NCBI RefSeq assembly: GCF_000208745.1
Contig: NC_030854.1
Coordinates: 15,135,214-15,199,213, forward strand
Reading direction: 5' to 3'
Source of the DNA: Theobroma cacao
Taxonomy: Eukaryota > Streptophyta > Magnoliopsida > Malvales > Malvaceae
Length of the DNA stretch: 64,000 nt
Shown piece after piece: positions 21,851 to 34,100 of the stretch. A program made the translations under genes and the position numbers. Within the stretch, counting starts at the first letter, position 1, and every line of letters begins with the position of its first letter. Under the pieces are notes generated by a model, which was not told the DNA's origin, ran no database searches, and saw only the letters and a program-made list of their open reading frames with translations.

Positions 21851-24800
21851 TCTTAGGACTGATCTAAAGCTAAGCAACGGTGGAAATGGAGAGGAGGTTT
21901 TAAGCCACTAGTGGTGCAAGAGAGAAAGAGAGAAAGAGAGCTAGTGCTGTCCATTGGTGCTAGGAAGCAGCCACGCAAGGCCAAACAGTATATTCACAAG
22001 GCAAATCATGGGTTTAATGGAGACTTGGGCCAACCTAGCCCAATTTAGTAAAATTGCTTTACTCTTCTGCATGGCTTATTGTGAAATTGGACTGTTTAGA
22101 GGCTAGCCCATCTTATTTAACTATACTTTGGTTATTTGGTGATATGAAGTAAATTTAAGTTGCTTAGAAAGGTTGAAATAGGCGCTTAATATCATAAATA
22201 AGTTACCGGTGTTTATAATCTAAAGAATTACGTGAGCAAAGGATATAATTAATTTTAGTAAAAATGTATTAAGATGTGAGTTAGGTGAATGTGGATTTAT
22301 GATAGAATGAGAAAGAGAAGTGGAATTGATGCACTAAGTATATTGGGTTTAAATTGTTACTAGGAAAGTTTGTTGTGGAAGCGTGTCAAATGAAGTATGT
22401 GACTGGCAAATAGGATTAATTATACACGCGTACGAATCAATAACGACATAGTAATCCTGCTATTGTGAGGTGAGTAATCAGACGATCATCTTAACTATCT
22501 AAAGTAGTTTATACTCGTTTTTATGATTTTAAAGAATAATGAACTTAAATTGTAAACTATTATGTTTTAAAATTGAAGTGTTGGTTAAACGAAATGAGAT
22601 TTATAAATTGTTTTGCAATTCAATGATGATTTTGGAAATTGAGTAAGTGGAGACTATATACTTGTGTTATATATACGGTTTGAATTGATGGCTTATGAAA
22701 ATGTGATGACATGAATGGCTAGATTTGTGGTTTGTGGATTATATAAACTGTTTTGTTTTACCTTGATAGGCTGGGTAATATTACATTAGCCATGTCATAC
22801 TGTCAAAATTTTTATTGATTTGGTGGGTTATTTGATTAGCTTACTGCAGTGGGCGGGTTTCCGTGGACCTGCCTATTAAAGGGGTACAGTAAACCTTGTC
22901 ATATTTTACCTTAGTATGAGAGGCGCAGAGGGTATCTCCTAAGGTAAGTTTAGAGTTCAATTCATGCCAAACAACCACGTGAGGGTGGAACTCAGCCAAT
23001 GCCAAGGAATGGCTATGTTTTTAACATAAAAACATGTTTTCTGTGTATATGTTATTTTAACAGCCTTGGCGGACTCGGTTGGATGCCCGGCACAAGGTGT
23101 CATCGAGTACGAGTTTTGGCACGAGCCAAGTTTTAAGAGAGTCATAAGCCTTACTAATTATTTTTGATGAAATGTAATTGTTTTATATGGTTGAAATGAG
23201 TTTAATGTTATGAATCATATTATGAAGAGATGCTTTAATTGTCTCCATTTACCTGGCTTTAGATGTTATAGATGAACTTTGCTTACTCACTGGGTTTATA
23301 AAAACTCACCCCTTCTTTTCACCCATTTTAGGTTTAGAGCAGTCTGTAGACAGTCGATTTTGTCGAGGGTTTGCTTTTGGATTTGCACCCTTAGAAATCG
23401 TAGGTCTACAGTCCTATTTATTTTTGTTATTTTGGGGCTCACATGTCATTGTAGAATATTTTTGTATACCCTGGCACTATGTGCTATTATGTATATGAAT
23501 TTATTTTGTTATTACGCTACAGTAATTGTTTACGTAGAATTTTATAAATATTGTTTTATATAAAAATAGAATATTTTATCCAATATTTTTATTTAGTTCT
23601 ATTAGCTATAATTTCACTCTAAATGGATGATTTAGATACTTAAATTTATTTTTAGATATGAAATGTATATTTTTCATTTATATATTATATTTTTAGCAGG
23701 TTTCGAAATTTTTGGGTAAAATGACCAAAATACCCCTATGCGGTAGAAATTACTTTTTGATTGTCTTTGATTTGAAAATAGTCTATATTCCTTTAAAACA
23801 TTGTATTTAGTAACTCTTGCTCACAGGGGAGGCAGAAAACTGATGCTAGAGCCTTGCGAGTTTTAGTTGACATTTCGGGTAAGGTTTGTTTATCGGGACA
23901 TTGAGACGGTTGTCACGGGCTCGAAAAGAGTATCGGGTCGTGACAGTTTTCGATATCCGATACCATAAATCATCAATTACGAGCTAAATAACATGAAATA
24001 CAACAAAATCCATCATCAACATGTCACCTATAACATTCGACCAAAGAGGGTTGTTGAAGGGTATGTGATTTTCTTGCTTGTTTTTCATGCCAAACATCAT
24101 CAAACAACTAAAAACACTAAGATATCATGAAATCTAGCAAAATCCATCATCAAAACCTCTCTCCCTATGTTTGGCCAGCAAGTATTCCCTCATGGAAACT
24201 TGTGTTTCAACCATAGAAAATGAAAAAGAAAGCATGGGAAAGGTAGATTTTAAGCTAAAATTGAAAAATCTTACCTTTGATTACTTTGTTCTTTGAAATT
24301 CAACAATTTTCTCTTGAATTTTCCTCTCTAGGGTTTGTTTCTATTCTTTTCTCTTTGTTCTTTGCTTTGGCCGGCCATGAAGAGTGAAATGGGAGAGTTT
24401 ATGTTGAGTTTATAAAGGAAATTATAAAAATATTAAAGCTTGACATGTGTCACCATGTGATTGGTCCATAGTTAAAACTTAACAATTAAGCATTTTCTCA
24501 CCACCACATGTAATCTCTTAATTATCCAAAGTATAAAATCATAATAGGTGAAATTCATGGGCTTGACAAATGTTAAGGTGGTGTAAAATTTCAAAAATTC
24601 CAATTACGTTCTCATGGACACGTAAAATGACTGTTTTGGCCTTATGTTCGAAAAAATGCCGAAATTAAAATTATTAATTTCTCAAATTCAAATCATGCTC
24701 CAATTAGTCAAACTTGGTCAAAAATATCTTCCAACATTCCAATTTTGCCCTCGAGTGGCAAAATGACCATTTTGCCCCTACGTTATGAAAATTCCTAATT

Positions 24801-25040
24801 TGACTCCAAATCAATCCTCGAACTCCAAATCACCATATTAAGACATTCTAAGGTTCAATAACTCTTAAATACATCCTAAAATCTCTATTTGGACTAGTTC
24901 GAGGCTTTAATCAACTTAATTGAACCACTAGATACGATACCAACTTTTAACAATTTTTCGAGGCATCCAAGTATGCAGACATGCTATCAAGTACATGAAT
25001 GACATGGCAAATATATTATAGAGTTGGGCTAGACAGTTTT

Positions 25041-25990
25041 GTTCTAAGTTTGGGGGAGTATTTTAGAGTTTCGTTGGTTTATTCTTTTCATTATGTTAGG
25101 TTTAGTTAGTTTTATTTTAAGTTATATTTTGCATGTTTTATATATGTTTTGCATGTGTTAATTATGTTCAAAAAGTAAAATTTGAGATAATTGTACCTCA
25201 TTCATGATTGTCCCAATCCTAGGATGATATTTTGATTATCTTTTGATTCTTAGCTTTTGGGAAGCATAAAGTTTTGATTAATTTTATGTGATGTTTTTGT
25301 GCTAGCTTTATTTTAGAATGTGACTTCCAATAATTTGAGCGCTACACTCCTTTACTTAGAATTTTTATGTGATTTAGAAAAAGTTTATGTTGATGAAAAA
25401 GTATAGTGAAGTCGAGAATTCTAGAATTTTTTTTGATTTTCTCTTGAGGCGAAATCTTAGATAACACTTAGGATAGGAAGTGATTTAGGCCATCTTTGGA
25501 TCGTTTGAGAGCTTACCTTTTATATTTATCCTTAGTCACCATTTTTTAGCCTAATTTACCTTTTCTTTGTAATTACACAATTGTATTAGCCTTGACTTAT
25601 CTATTTAAATCCAACAATTTGAACCTTTTACCTTTTAAGTATTTTGATCTTTCTAGGGAATGATTTGAGCTTAAGGATAAATTGAGGGAGAAAGGTGAAA
25701 AAAAAATTATGGTTGTTAGGAAAATTACCCTTTGTTTATAATTGTCAAAAATAAGTTTGGGGGTTGAAAAAAAAAACCACAAAACAAAAAACAAAAAAGA
25801 GAAATAAGTGTGTTGTACAAAGGAAGGTACTCTTCAAGTTTGGGGGTGCTATAAGATTTGTTTTTTTTTGCTATTTACAGGTCCTAGATTGATTAAGTGC
25901 TTAGGGTGAATTTGAACCTAAATATATGCTTTGTCATACCTAAACCCTAGCCTTACATTACACACTTGATAAAGACCAATTGATCCTTGA
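25041..25990 (+). other. Athila 3' noncoding region, first part
   Basis: Continues the Athila element after copy A2. It contains several AAGTTTGGGGG-like phrases (25044-25056, 25751-25763, 25838-25850) typical of the region between the last ORF and the 3' LTR. No supported coding sequence; the - strand ORF at 25597-25794 is low complexity. Confidence 0.65.
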
Positions 25991-25995
25991 ATAAG

Positions 25996-28985
25996 TGTAA
26001 AACCCGACCCATAAACACATGTCATGACATACATGCACTGAGTAGCATGTTATTATGCTAAGAAAGCCCCAAGAATAGACGAAACCCGATATTGTACCTA
26101 ATGGTACACTTGAGTTGATTTAACCTCGAACTAGTTCAAATAGGAATCGTAGGATGAAATTTAATATTTACAGTCCAGGAATGACTAAAAATGATTATTC
26201 GGAGTTCGAAGGTTCATTTGGAGAAAAATTGAAAATTTTGATGTTCAGGGGCAAAATCGTCATTTTGCCACCTTAGATAATAATTTGATCATGGAGTGAA
26301 ATTTTTGACCAAGATTAACTATTTGGAGTATAATTTAATGATAAGAAGTGAAAAATTTCAATTCCGGTAATTTTCGAAACATAGGGGTAAAACGGTAATT
26401 TTGTCATCTCCGGGTAAAAATCGTTATTTTCAGCACCCAAAACTTATCAAAATCATAGGATATATTTACTTTTGGTATGAATAACTATGGTATTCTAAGT
26501 GGTGAAAAATTAAAGTTTAAAGGACGAAATTTTAACAACGGGCCAATGCGAAAGTGACACATGGCACTTTTTAATGATTTAATATTTTTTTAAAGGAAAG
26601 TCAACCCATTTAAACCCCACATCAGGTGATGGCTGGCCATAAGGAGAGAACAAGAGAGAAAATAGAGAGGAAAGGAAGAAAAGAGAAAAACCAAAGGAAA
26701 ACTAGAAAATTCAATGGGGAAATCGCGTTTTTCATCTGTTTACGCATCTAACGGTAAGATTTTTCGACTTTAGCTTGATTTCTACCTTTCCTATGCCTTT
26801 GTTTCCATTTAGCATGCTTGAGGAGAGAGATCAAAAAGTGATACCAAGGGCTGGCCGAAATTCAAGGGAGAGGATTTTGAAAATTTTAGGTTTTGATTCT
26901 TAGTTAAATTGATAGTTTTAGTTAGATAAATGTGTATAGAAATCAAATTAGGCAAGAAAGCATGAAATTCTCACAATACCCACCCTTGGCCGAATCTTCA
27001 ATGATGTACAATGATGATGAAATGATTTTTATTCTAAGAGAAATGAAGAGAAAATGATGAAAAATGATTAAATGTGATAGAAAAACAAAGTGAAAAATTA
27101 ACAAAGTAAATGTCCCATTTTTGACCGAATTTTCTAAGGAGGAAAGTGAGCTGATTTTGGTGATTTTAGAGGGTTATTGGCTGATATTTAATGGTTAGAA
27201 ATGTTGGAGAGAAAATGGGACAATTTAGAGCTAAAATGGAGCGCGTTAGCAATTTATCAAGTAAAGTGCCAAAAATAGGTTAATACCGCGTTTAAGCCGT
27301 TTTAGGCTATTGCATTTCATACCATGCATTACTGTAGGATTTAAGTCAATTATATAGTGATTTAGCATTAATGTGGTAAATTGTGTAATTTTTGCAATGT
27401 GTCTAGGAGGAGAGCCTTTCGGTAAAGGCAAGGAAGTCGTACTCGATGAACAGTGATCGGAGCACCTAGAAAGCATTTAGTTTGTACAAACGATGAGTAA
27501 ATATTATTATTATAAATTATCTAGAGTTTATTTGTAAATGCTCTTCATGGATTTTATGAAACGAAAATAAGATTAAAATGAGATTTTTGATGTTTTAGAA
27601 ATAAATGTGACAAATAAATATATTGTCTTGATTTTCTAAAATAAGAAACTTTTGATTATAAAATTGAGTAATTTGAGGCTGTTAATTGTCTTGAAAAATA
27701 TATTTTCCTATGAATGGCTTATGATATATGAGTATATGTGGCTATATTTTATAATTGCATTGGGAATTTATGTAAGCCGTCTTTTACTATGCAGGCTGGG
27801 TAAATAAATAAAAGCCACGTTATACTGTCAAAATTTTATTAAAATTGGTGGGTTTAGTCACTGCAGTGACGGGTTTTCGTGGACTGCCTATTAGAGGACA
27901 CGGTAAACTCAGTTATATAGTTACTCCGGTTGTAGAGACGAGGAGGGTAACTCCCGGGGTAGTATTAGAGCTCACTTCACGTCGAACCCCCACATCAATG
28001 TGTAACTCAGTCAACGCCAAGGAACGGTTTGTTTTAAAAATAAAAATGTGTTTCACATGTAAATATCTTAATAACCTTGGCGAACTCGGTTAGATGCCTC
28101 GGCCAAGGTATCCTCGAGGATTAGTTTTAGCTTGAGCCTTGTTTTTTTTTTTTATAAAAGTTATAAGCCTTAACAATTATTTTGGTAAATTATAAATATT
28201 TTATGGTTTAAGAAATAAATTGAAAACCTTATGAAATGGTTTGTAATTTGTTGTTTAAACTTGCCTCCATGTTACTCGCCTTTAGATATTTATGATAATG
28301 TCTGTTTACTCATTGGGATTGCAAAATCTCACCCACCTCCTTTCCAAATATTTCAGGCTTGTGGTAGCTTGTAGATACCCGATTTTATCGAGGATTCCAG
28401 TTGACCCCTCTATCTCACAGACAATAGGTTACTATCACCAACACTTGGTGTTNGAAAACCTTATGAAATGGTTTGTAATTTGTTGTTTAAACTTGCCTCC
28501 ATTGTTACTCGCCTTTAGATATTTATGATAATGTCTGTTTACTCATTGGGATTGCAAAATCTCATCCACCTCCTTTCCAAATATTTCAGGCCTGTGGTAG
28601 CTTGTAGATACCCGATTTTGTCGAGGATTCCAGTTGACCCCTCTATCTTACAGATAGTAGGTTTCTATCACCAACACTTGGTGTATTTATGGGCCACTTG
28701 TCATTGTAATTATTATTGTACATTATAAATTTGTAAATTATTGTTTGTATGAATTTATTTTACTTCCAAGTTACAAAAGATTACTTACACGTGTTTCTAT
28801 AATATTGTTTTATATAAAAATGCTATATTTTTGTCTTTTGATTTACTTGAGCTAGAAATAACTAGAAATTGTTTAAAACTGATATGTAAGCCTTGCAGGG
28901 TTCTGATTGGTATTCCAAGTAATAAGTATCAATCGGGACGTCGAGGCGGTTGTCATGGGCCCGAGGGAGGTTCCGGGTCGTGAAA
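25996..28985 (+). mobile_element. Family A solo LTR, copy A5 (TSD ATAAG), with unusual 3' terminus
   Basis: Starts TGTAAAACCC at 25996 and ends GGGTCGTGAAA at 28985; ATAAG flanks it at 25991-25995 and 28986-28990. Contents as in other A copies: a near-palindrome GGCAAAATCGTCATTTTGCC at 26250-26269, a leader, the GGTAAGATTTTTCG motif at about 26754, a TCACTGCAGTGACG phrase near 27858 and the GC-rich tail. The unit includes a 231-bp duplication around a single N (28453), probably an assembly fault, so its true length is near 2.76 kb. The 3' end lacks the canonical CA. Confidence 0.88.
28222..28685. other. Probable assembly duplication around a single N (28453)
   Basis: The sequence 28222-28452 is repeated almost exactly from 28454, with one N between. 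This is what results when two overlapping contig ends are placed end to end. Two near-identical short + strand ORFs (28292-28528 and 28525-28728) are a consequence. Confidence 0.85.
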
Positions 28986-28990
28986 ATAAG

Positions 28991-29347
28991 TGTTAATTTA
29001 CATACGTGGAGAGAGGGATGGAAAGCAAACTTATGGGGTCCTACTATTAATCTATGCTTAGATTTGGCATAAACTAATTAGAATTACATGATATTCTTTG
29101 TAAGAGATTATTCACACACACACACACAGAGGAAGTCCATTCGAAAAATAAGTTTTCACTTGAATTGATTCATGACTTTAAGGATTACCTATATGTTACT
29201 TGAAGCTGGAATTTGAGTTAATTTTTGAGGAAAAAAATAGGGAAATCATGATTTGGTACTTCTATCTCCCATTCAAGGATTTTTATGTTCAATTTCTTTT
29301 GGTGATTTTCTTTTGCTTGAGGACTAGCAAAATCCTAAGTTTGGGGG
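28991..29347 (+). other. Athila 3' noncoding region, second part, with PPT
   Basis: Resumes after the second ATAAG copy. A short CA microsatellite lies at about 29111-29128. The end reads AAGTTTGGGGG immediately before TGTAATAATTC, so 29336-29347 is the likely polypurine tract priming plus-strand DNA synthesis. Confidence 0.7.
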
Positions 29348-31115
29348 TGTAATAATTCTATTTTATAAAATTATTTTAATCCAATTTTGTTATTAAAAAT
29401 TTTCTAAGTCCTTAATTTTCAATTATAATTTAGTTATTTTTGGTTGTTTTTATAATTAGTTTATTTTTAAGTAAGTTATTTTAATTTGATGTTTTTTCTT
29501 TTATATTGGTTATTATTTATTAGTTTTCTATATTTTGTAGGAACTAAGGGAATTGGTTTTAATTTTGAAAAGCAACATGTTGAAAGACTTGGAAATCTAC
29601 TTGGATAAACTTCAGGTTTTTAGCCATAACTCACACTACAGAACTCCAAATGATGCTATTCTTGGACCATTTGAAAAATAAGAGATAGAGCTACAACTTT
29701 CATGAAGATCACTTTACCTAGTTTGCCTCGAAGATGGAGAAATTTGCGTCGAAAATGGCTGGATGTGCTGTGGCTGGAATTACAATTTTCGAAGACTAAC
29801 AATTGATGATTGGGCCTTTCATTACACTTTTAAGCCCAATTAAATCATAGGTCAACTTAGGGAACTATAGGTTAAGTTTATTCGTATAAATAGGATATTT
29901 TTAAGAACATATGGTAGACAACTTTTGGAGATTCAAGAAGCTAGAAGTGGAGGCTGAAACTTGGAGAGCAAGGCTACAGATATTTGTTTTGTTTTCTTCC
30001 TTAGCTTTTATTTTTCTTGTTATTCTCAATGGTTGAAATTTATATAATATTATTTGTCTTTGCAATCATGAGTAGCTAATTTTATTTTTCTAGGATTGTA
30101 ATTTAACTCACATGTAATATGAATTTTTTATCTCTTCTTGCTTATCTTTAATGGTGATTAAATTGTTTATTTCAATTTATTCTTAATGCTTTTAATTGCT
30201 TGGCCACCAATTGAATGATCTAGGAACCTAAACTAACTTGGGAAAGGGAGTTTGCTGTAGACTAAAATTGGGATGGCATATGATCATATTAATTGATTTA
30301 CGTATAGGATAAGGATATACCTATAGGCCATATGTAGCCAGATTAGAGCCTGAACTTAATGAATCTATTTTAATTTCAATTCACATAGGGATATAGTGTT
30401 TTGTTAAAATAGATATTTTTATAAGATGAGTCGAGAGACCTTTATAAATAATTTAGGACTTTAGGTTAGCAATTCAACCTATTGAAATAAGTTATGGAAA
30501 AGAGGTAAGATTTAGATGAAGTGTGAGGGATATTGTAATCCTAGGCTTGTTTGAGTTGATATTTACTCAAGTTATTATTATTTTTATTTTCTTAGTTTAA
30601 ATTTTGGTTAAGCATTTTTAGTTGGTTCATTTAGTTATTTGATATTGATTGTTTGGATAAGATTAAATTGTTATAATTTTAGTACTTAGTAAAACTTTAA
30701 ATCAATTCTCTGTGGGATCAATACTTTGCTTGCTTGTATACTGTTTATTCGATACGTGTACGTTCATAGTAGAATTTTAACTAAGGAGACTTGTCCATAG
30801 CTTTGGATTCTATGTTAGCAAAATCACCTAGGAAAGATAAATAATAGGAAAAGCTGGTATCATATGAAGTGTTGAATGAACCCATAATCCTAGATTTTAA
30901 TATATTACCTTTCTCAAGTGAATTTTTAGTTTTTGTTAATTAATTTAATGGTTGCTTTAATTTAGTTTTAATTAATTTTTTAAAACATCAAGTTGCTTGA
31001 ATAAGATTAATTTGTCATGATTTTAGTACTTAGTGAAGAATTAGGAGCAAATCCCTATGGGATACGATTCTGGACTTATGTCTGTATTACTTGTTCGATA
31101 CGTATACTTGCATGT
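29348..31115 (+). mobile_element. Athila 3' LTR, right end approximate
   Basis: Begins TGTAATAATTC directly after the PPT. A TATAAATA box lies at 29885-29892. The LTR is AT-rich and noncoding. Its terminal part appears twice: a segment at about 30435-30775 is followed by a diverged copy at about 30780-31110, both closing with a GGGAT-CATA phrase and a TTCGATACGT motif. The second copy runs into satellite DNA near 31120. I cannot fix the terminus or the TSD because the 5' LTR is outside the window. Confidence 0.65.
29885..29892 (+). promoter_or_regulatory. TATA box in Athila LTR
   Basis: TATAAATA about 540 bases into the LTR, a usual placement for the U3/R junction of Athila LTRs (family knowledge). 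Confidence 0.6.
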
Positions 31116-31119
31116 TGAC

Positions 31120-34100
31120 AACATTTATAACTTTATAAATGATTCTAAATTGAATTGTTTTTCATTTTTGGTTCAAACATATCATAATTTGGTATTTGCA
31201 TCTGTAAACGTGAAGCAAAAGTCATCCATTAAGAAGAAAAGTCCATTTATAGTCACTCATGCCTTTGAAAGCCTAGTTACTTGTTTTAAATAGTCTAATA
31301 ATCTTATAAATGACTTTTAGCTGAATTGTTTTTCATTTTTGGCTAATACAAATCATAATTTGTAATTTGCATTAGCAAATGTGAAGCGAAAGGCATCCAT
31401 TGACAAGCAAAGTCTATTTATAGTCAGTTATACCTTCGAAAACGTAGTTAGTCACTTTAAATGGTTTTATAATGTTAAATATGTTTTAAAATTGAATTTT
31501 TCTCATTTTTGGTTAAAACATATCATAATTTGATGTTTTCATCGAGAAACATTAAGAGAAAGCCATCCATTGATAAGAAAAGTTCATTTATGGTTAATCA
31601 CGCCTTCAAAAGCCTCGTTACTTGCTTTCAGTGGTTTTATAACTTTATAAATGATTTTAAATTGAATTTTTTTTTGCATTTTAGCTTAAAATAGATCATA
31701 ATTGGATGTTTGCATTGGGAGACGTGAAGAAAAAGCCATCCATTGGCAAGAAAAGTCCACTTATAGTTACTCATGCCTTCAAAAGCCTTGTTATTCAGTT
31801 TAAGTGGTTTTATAACTATATAAATGATTTTAAGTTGAAATTTCTTTCATTTTTGGTTAAAACATATCATAATTTCTTGTTTGCATTGGGAAATGTCAAA
31901 TGAAAGCCATCCATTGACAAGAAAAGTCCATTTATACTCACTCAAGCCTTCAAAGCCTAGTTACTCTCTTTAAATGGTTTTATAATCTTATAAATGATTA
32001 TAAAATTGAATTTTTCTCTTTTTTTGTTAAAACAATTTGTAATTTGATGTTTACATTGAGAAACATGAAGCAAAATCTATCCATTGATGAGAAAAGTCCA
32101 TTTATAGTCACTCACGTATTCGAAAGCCTTATTACTCGCTTTAAGTGATCTTATAACTTTATAAATCATTTTCAATTGAATTTTTTTCATTTTTGGTTAA
32201 TACAAATTATAATTTGATCTTTGTATAAGGAAACGTGAAGCAAAAGCCATTCATTGATAACAAATGTCCATTTGCAGTCACTCATGTCTTTGAAAGCGTA
32301 GTCACTCACTTTAAATGGTTTTGCAATCTTTTAAATGGTTTTAAGTTCAATTTTTTTTTACTTTTGGTTAAAACATATCGTAATTTAATGTTTGCATCTA
32401 AAAATGTGCAGCGAAAGCCATTCATTGGCAAGAAATGTCCACTTATAGTCATTTATGCCTTTGAAAGCCTTGTTACTCACTCTAAGTGGATTTATCATCT
32501 TATAAATGATTTTAAGTTGAATTTTCTTTCATTTTTAGTTAAAACATATCATAATTTGTTATTTGCATTGGGAAATGTTAAGAGAAAGCTATCCATTGAC
32601 AATAAAAGTCAATTTGTAGTCAATCATCCCTTCGAAAGCCCTATTACTCACTGTAAGTGGTTTTATAACTTTATTAATGATTTGAAATTGAATTTGTTTT
32701 CATTTTTGGTTAAAAAAATCATAATTTGGTATTTGCATCAAGAAAGTCGTAGAGAAAGCAGCCTATTGAGAAGAAAAGCCTATTTATAGTCGTTGATGCC
32801 TTCGAAAGCCTAGCCACTCTATTTAAATGGTTTAGTAATCTTACAAATGATTTTGAGTTGAATTTTGTTTTTCATTTTTGGCTAAAACAACTTATAATTT
32901 ATTGTTTCCATTGGGAAACATGAAGCAAAACCCATCCATTGAGAAGAAAAGTCCATTTATAATCACTCATCCCTTCGAAAGCTTAGTTACTCGCTTTAAA
33001 TGTTCTAATAATCTTAAAAATGACTTTCAACTGAATTGTTTTTCATTTTAGGCTAAAACAAATCATAATTTGTAATTTGCATTGAGAAACGTGAAGCGAA
33101 AGGTATCCATTGATAAGAAAAGTTCATTTATAGTAACTCATGCCTTCAAAAGACTAGTTACTCACTTTAAATAGTTTTATAATCTTGTAAATGATCTTAA
33201 GTTGAATTCTTTTTCATTTTTGGCTAAAATAGGTCATAATTGGATGCTAGTTTCACGAAACGTGAAGCGAAAGCCATCAATTGACAAGAAAAATACATTT
33301 ATAGTCACTAATTCCTTCAAAAAACTAGTTACTCACTTTAAATACTTTTATAATCTTATAAATGATTTTAAGTTGAATTTTTTTCTTTTTTAGCTAAAAC
33401 ATATCATAATTGGATGTTAGCCTTGAGAAACGTGAAGCAAAAGCCATCTAAGGACAAGAAATGTCCATTTATAGTCACCATGCCTTTAAAAGACTAGTTA
33501 CTCACTTTAAATGGTTTTGTAATCTTATAAATGATTTTAAGTTGATTTTTTTCTTTTTTGGCTAAAATAGATCATAATTGGATGTTTGCCTTGGGAAACA
33601 TGAAGCAAAAGCCATCCATTGAGAAGAAAATTCCATTTCTAGTTACTCATGTCTTCGAAAGACTTGTTACTCGCTTTAAATAGTTTTATAATCTTGTATA
33701 TGATTTTAAGCTGAAATTTTTTTTGTTTTTGGATAGAGCATATCATAATTGGATGTTTGTCTTAGGAAACGTGAAGCAAAACTCATCCATTGATAAAAAA
33801 AGTCCATTTATTGTCGCTCATGCCTTTGAAAGGCTAGTTACTCACCTTAAATAGTTTTATAATCTCATAAATGATTTTAAGTTGAATTTTTTTCATTTTT
33901 AGTTAATACATATCATAATTGGATGTTTGTCTCAAGAAATGTGATGCAAAAGTAATCCATTGACAAAAAAAGTCCATATATAGTCGCTCATGCCTTCGAA
34001 ATCCTAGTTACTCACCTTAAGTGATTTTATAACTTTAACAATAATTTTAAATTGTATTTTTTTATTTTTTTGTTAAAACAGAACATCATTTGATGTTTAC

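Larger units (their letters stand above)
14415..23945 (+). mobile_element. Family B LTR, copy B1, with an A-type 3' module, split by copy A3
   Basis: Starts TGTAATACC at 14415 and ends GGGTCGTGACA at 23945. The flanks are ATTTT (14410-14414) and GTTTT (23946-23950), one mismatch apart; the undisturbed site in copy A7 near 53640 reads GTTTT. Its own sequence is 14415-14964 plus 20883-23945, about 3.6 kb. The 5' part is unlike family A (shared instead with 49360-50890), with a long purine-rich leader (21466-21850). From about 22477 (GGTGAGTAATC) to the end it is homologous to the 3' half of family A. Noncoding. The hybrid structure is seen directly. Confidence 0.85.
12395..25035 (-). mobile_element. 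Family A solo LTR, copy A2, split by nested insertions (TSD GTTTT)
   Basis: Left boundary TGTCACGAC at 12395 and right boundary GGGCTAGACA at 25035 are flanked by GTTTT at 12390-12394 and 25036-25040. Host Athila sequence joins cleanly (GAGGACAATG before, then the AAGTTTGGGGG phrase after). The element is on the - strand and occupies 12395-14414 and 23951-25035, 3,105 bp in total; element B1 lies between. Its U3 has the perfect palindrome at 24757-24776. It is close in sequence to copy A7 (52843-54715), which lacks the B1 insertion and so serves as an empty-site reference. The stack at this point is four LTRs deep. Confidence 0.9.
735..31115 (+). mobile_element. Athila-type Ty3/gypsy retrotransposon, decayed and multiply interrupted
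   Basis: One internal region can be followed in order: gag tail and protease (735-1549), RT/RNase H (4484-6420), integrase (6432-7586), extra ORF (8856-9655 and 12085-12316), 3' noncoding DNA (25041-25990 and 28991-29347), PPT (29336-29347) and 3' LTR (from 29348). Each interruption is an LTR insertion with a 5-bp TSD, so the host sequence rejoins cleanly. Order PR-RT-RH-IN identifies Ty3/gypsy. The gag phrase ending in TLRSG-like residues, the RT wording around the FMDD box and the ORF downstream of integrase are typical of plant Athila elements (family knowledge). The 5' LTR and most of gag lie left of the window. Numerous stops and frameshifts make it inactive. The exact right end (about 31115) is uncertain. 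Confidence 0.88.

Noticed and set aside
14415..23945. Independent DNA transposon between the A2 halves
   Set aside because: TG/CA ends, 5-bp duplication and a 3' half homologous to family A LTRs show it is an LTR.
32235..32789. 184-codon ORF as a host gene
   Set aside because: It is three satellite monomers read in frame; there is no start context, promoter or unique sequence. Kept as a property of the satellite.
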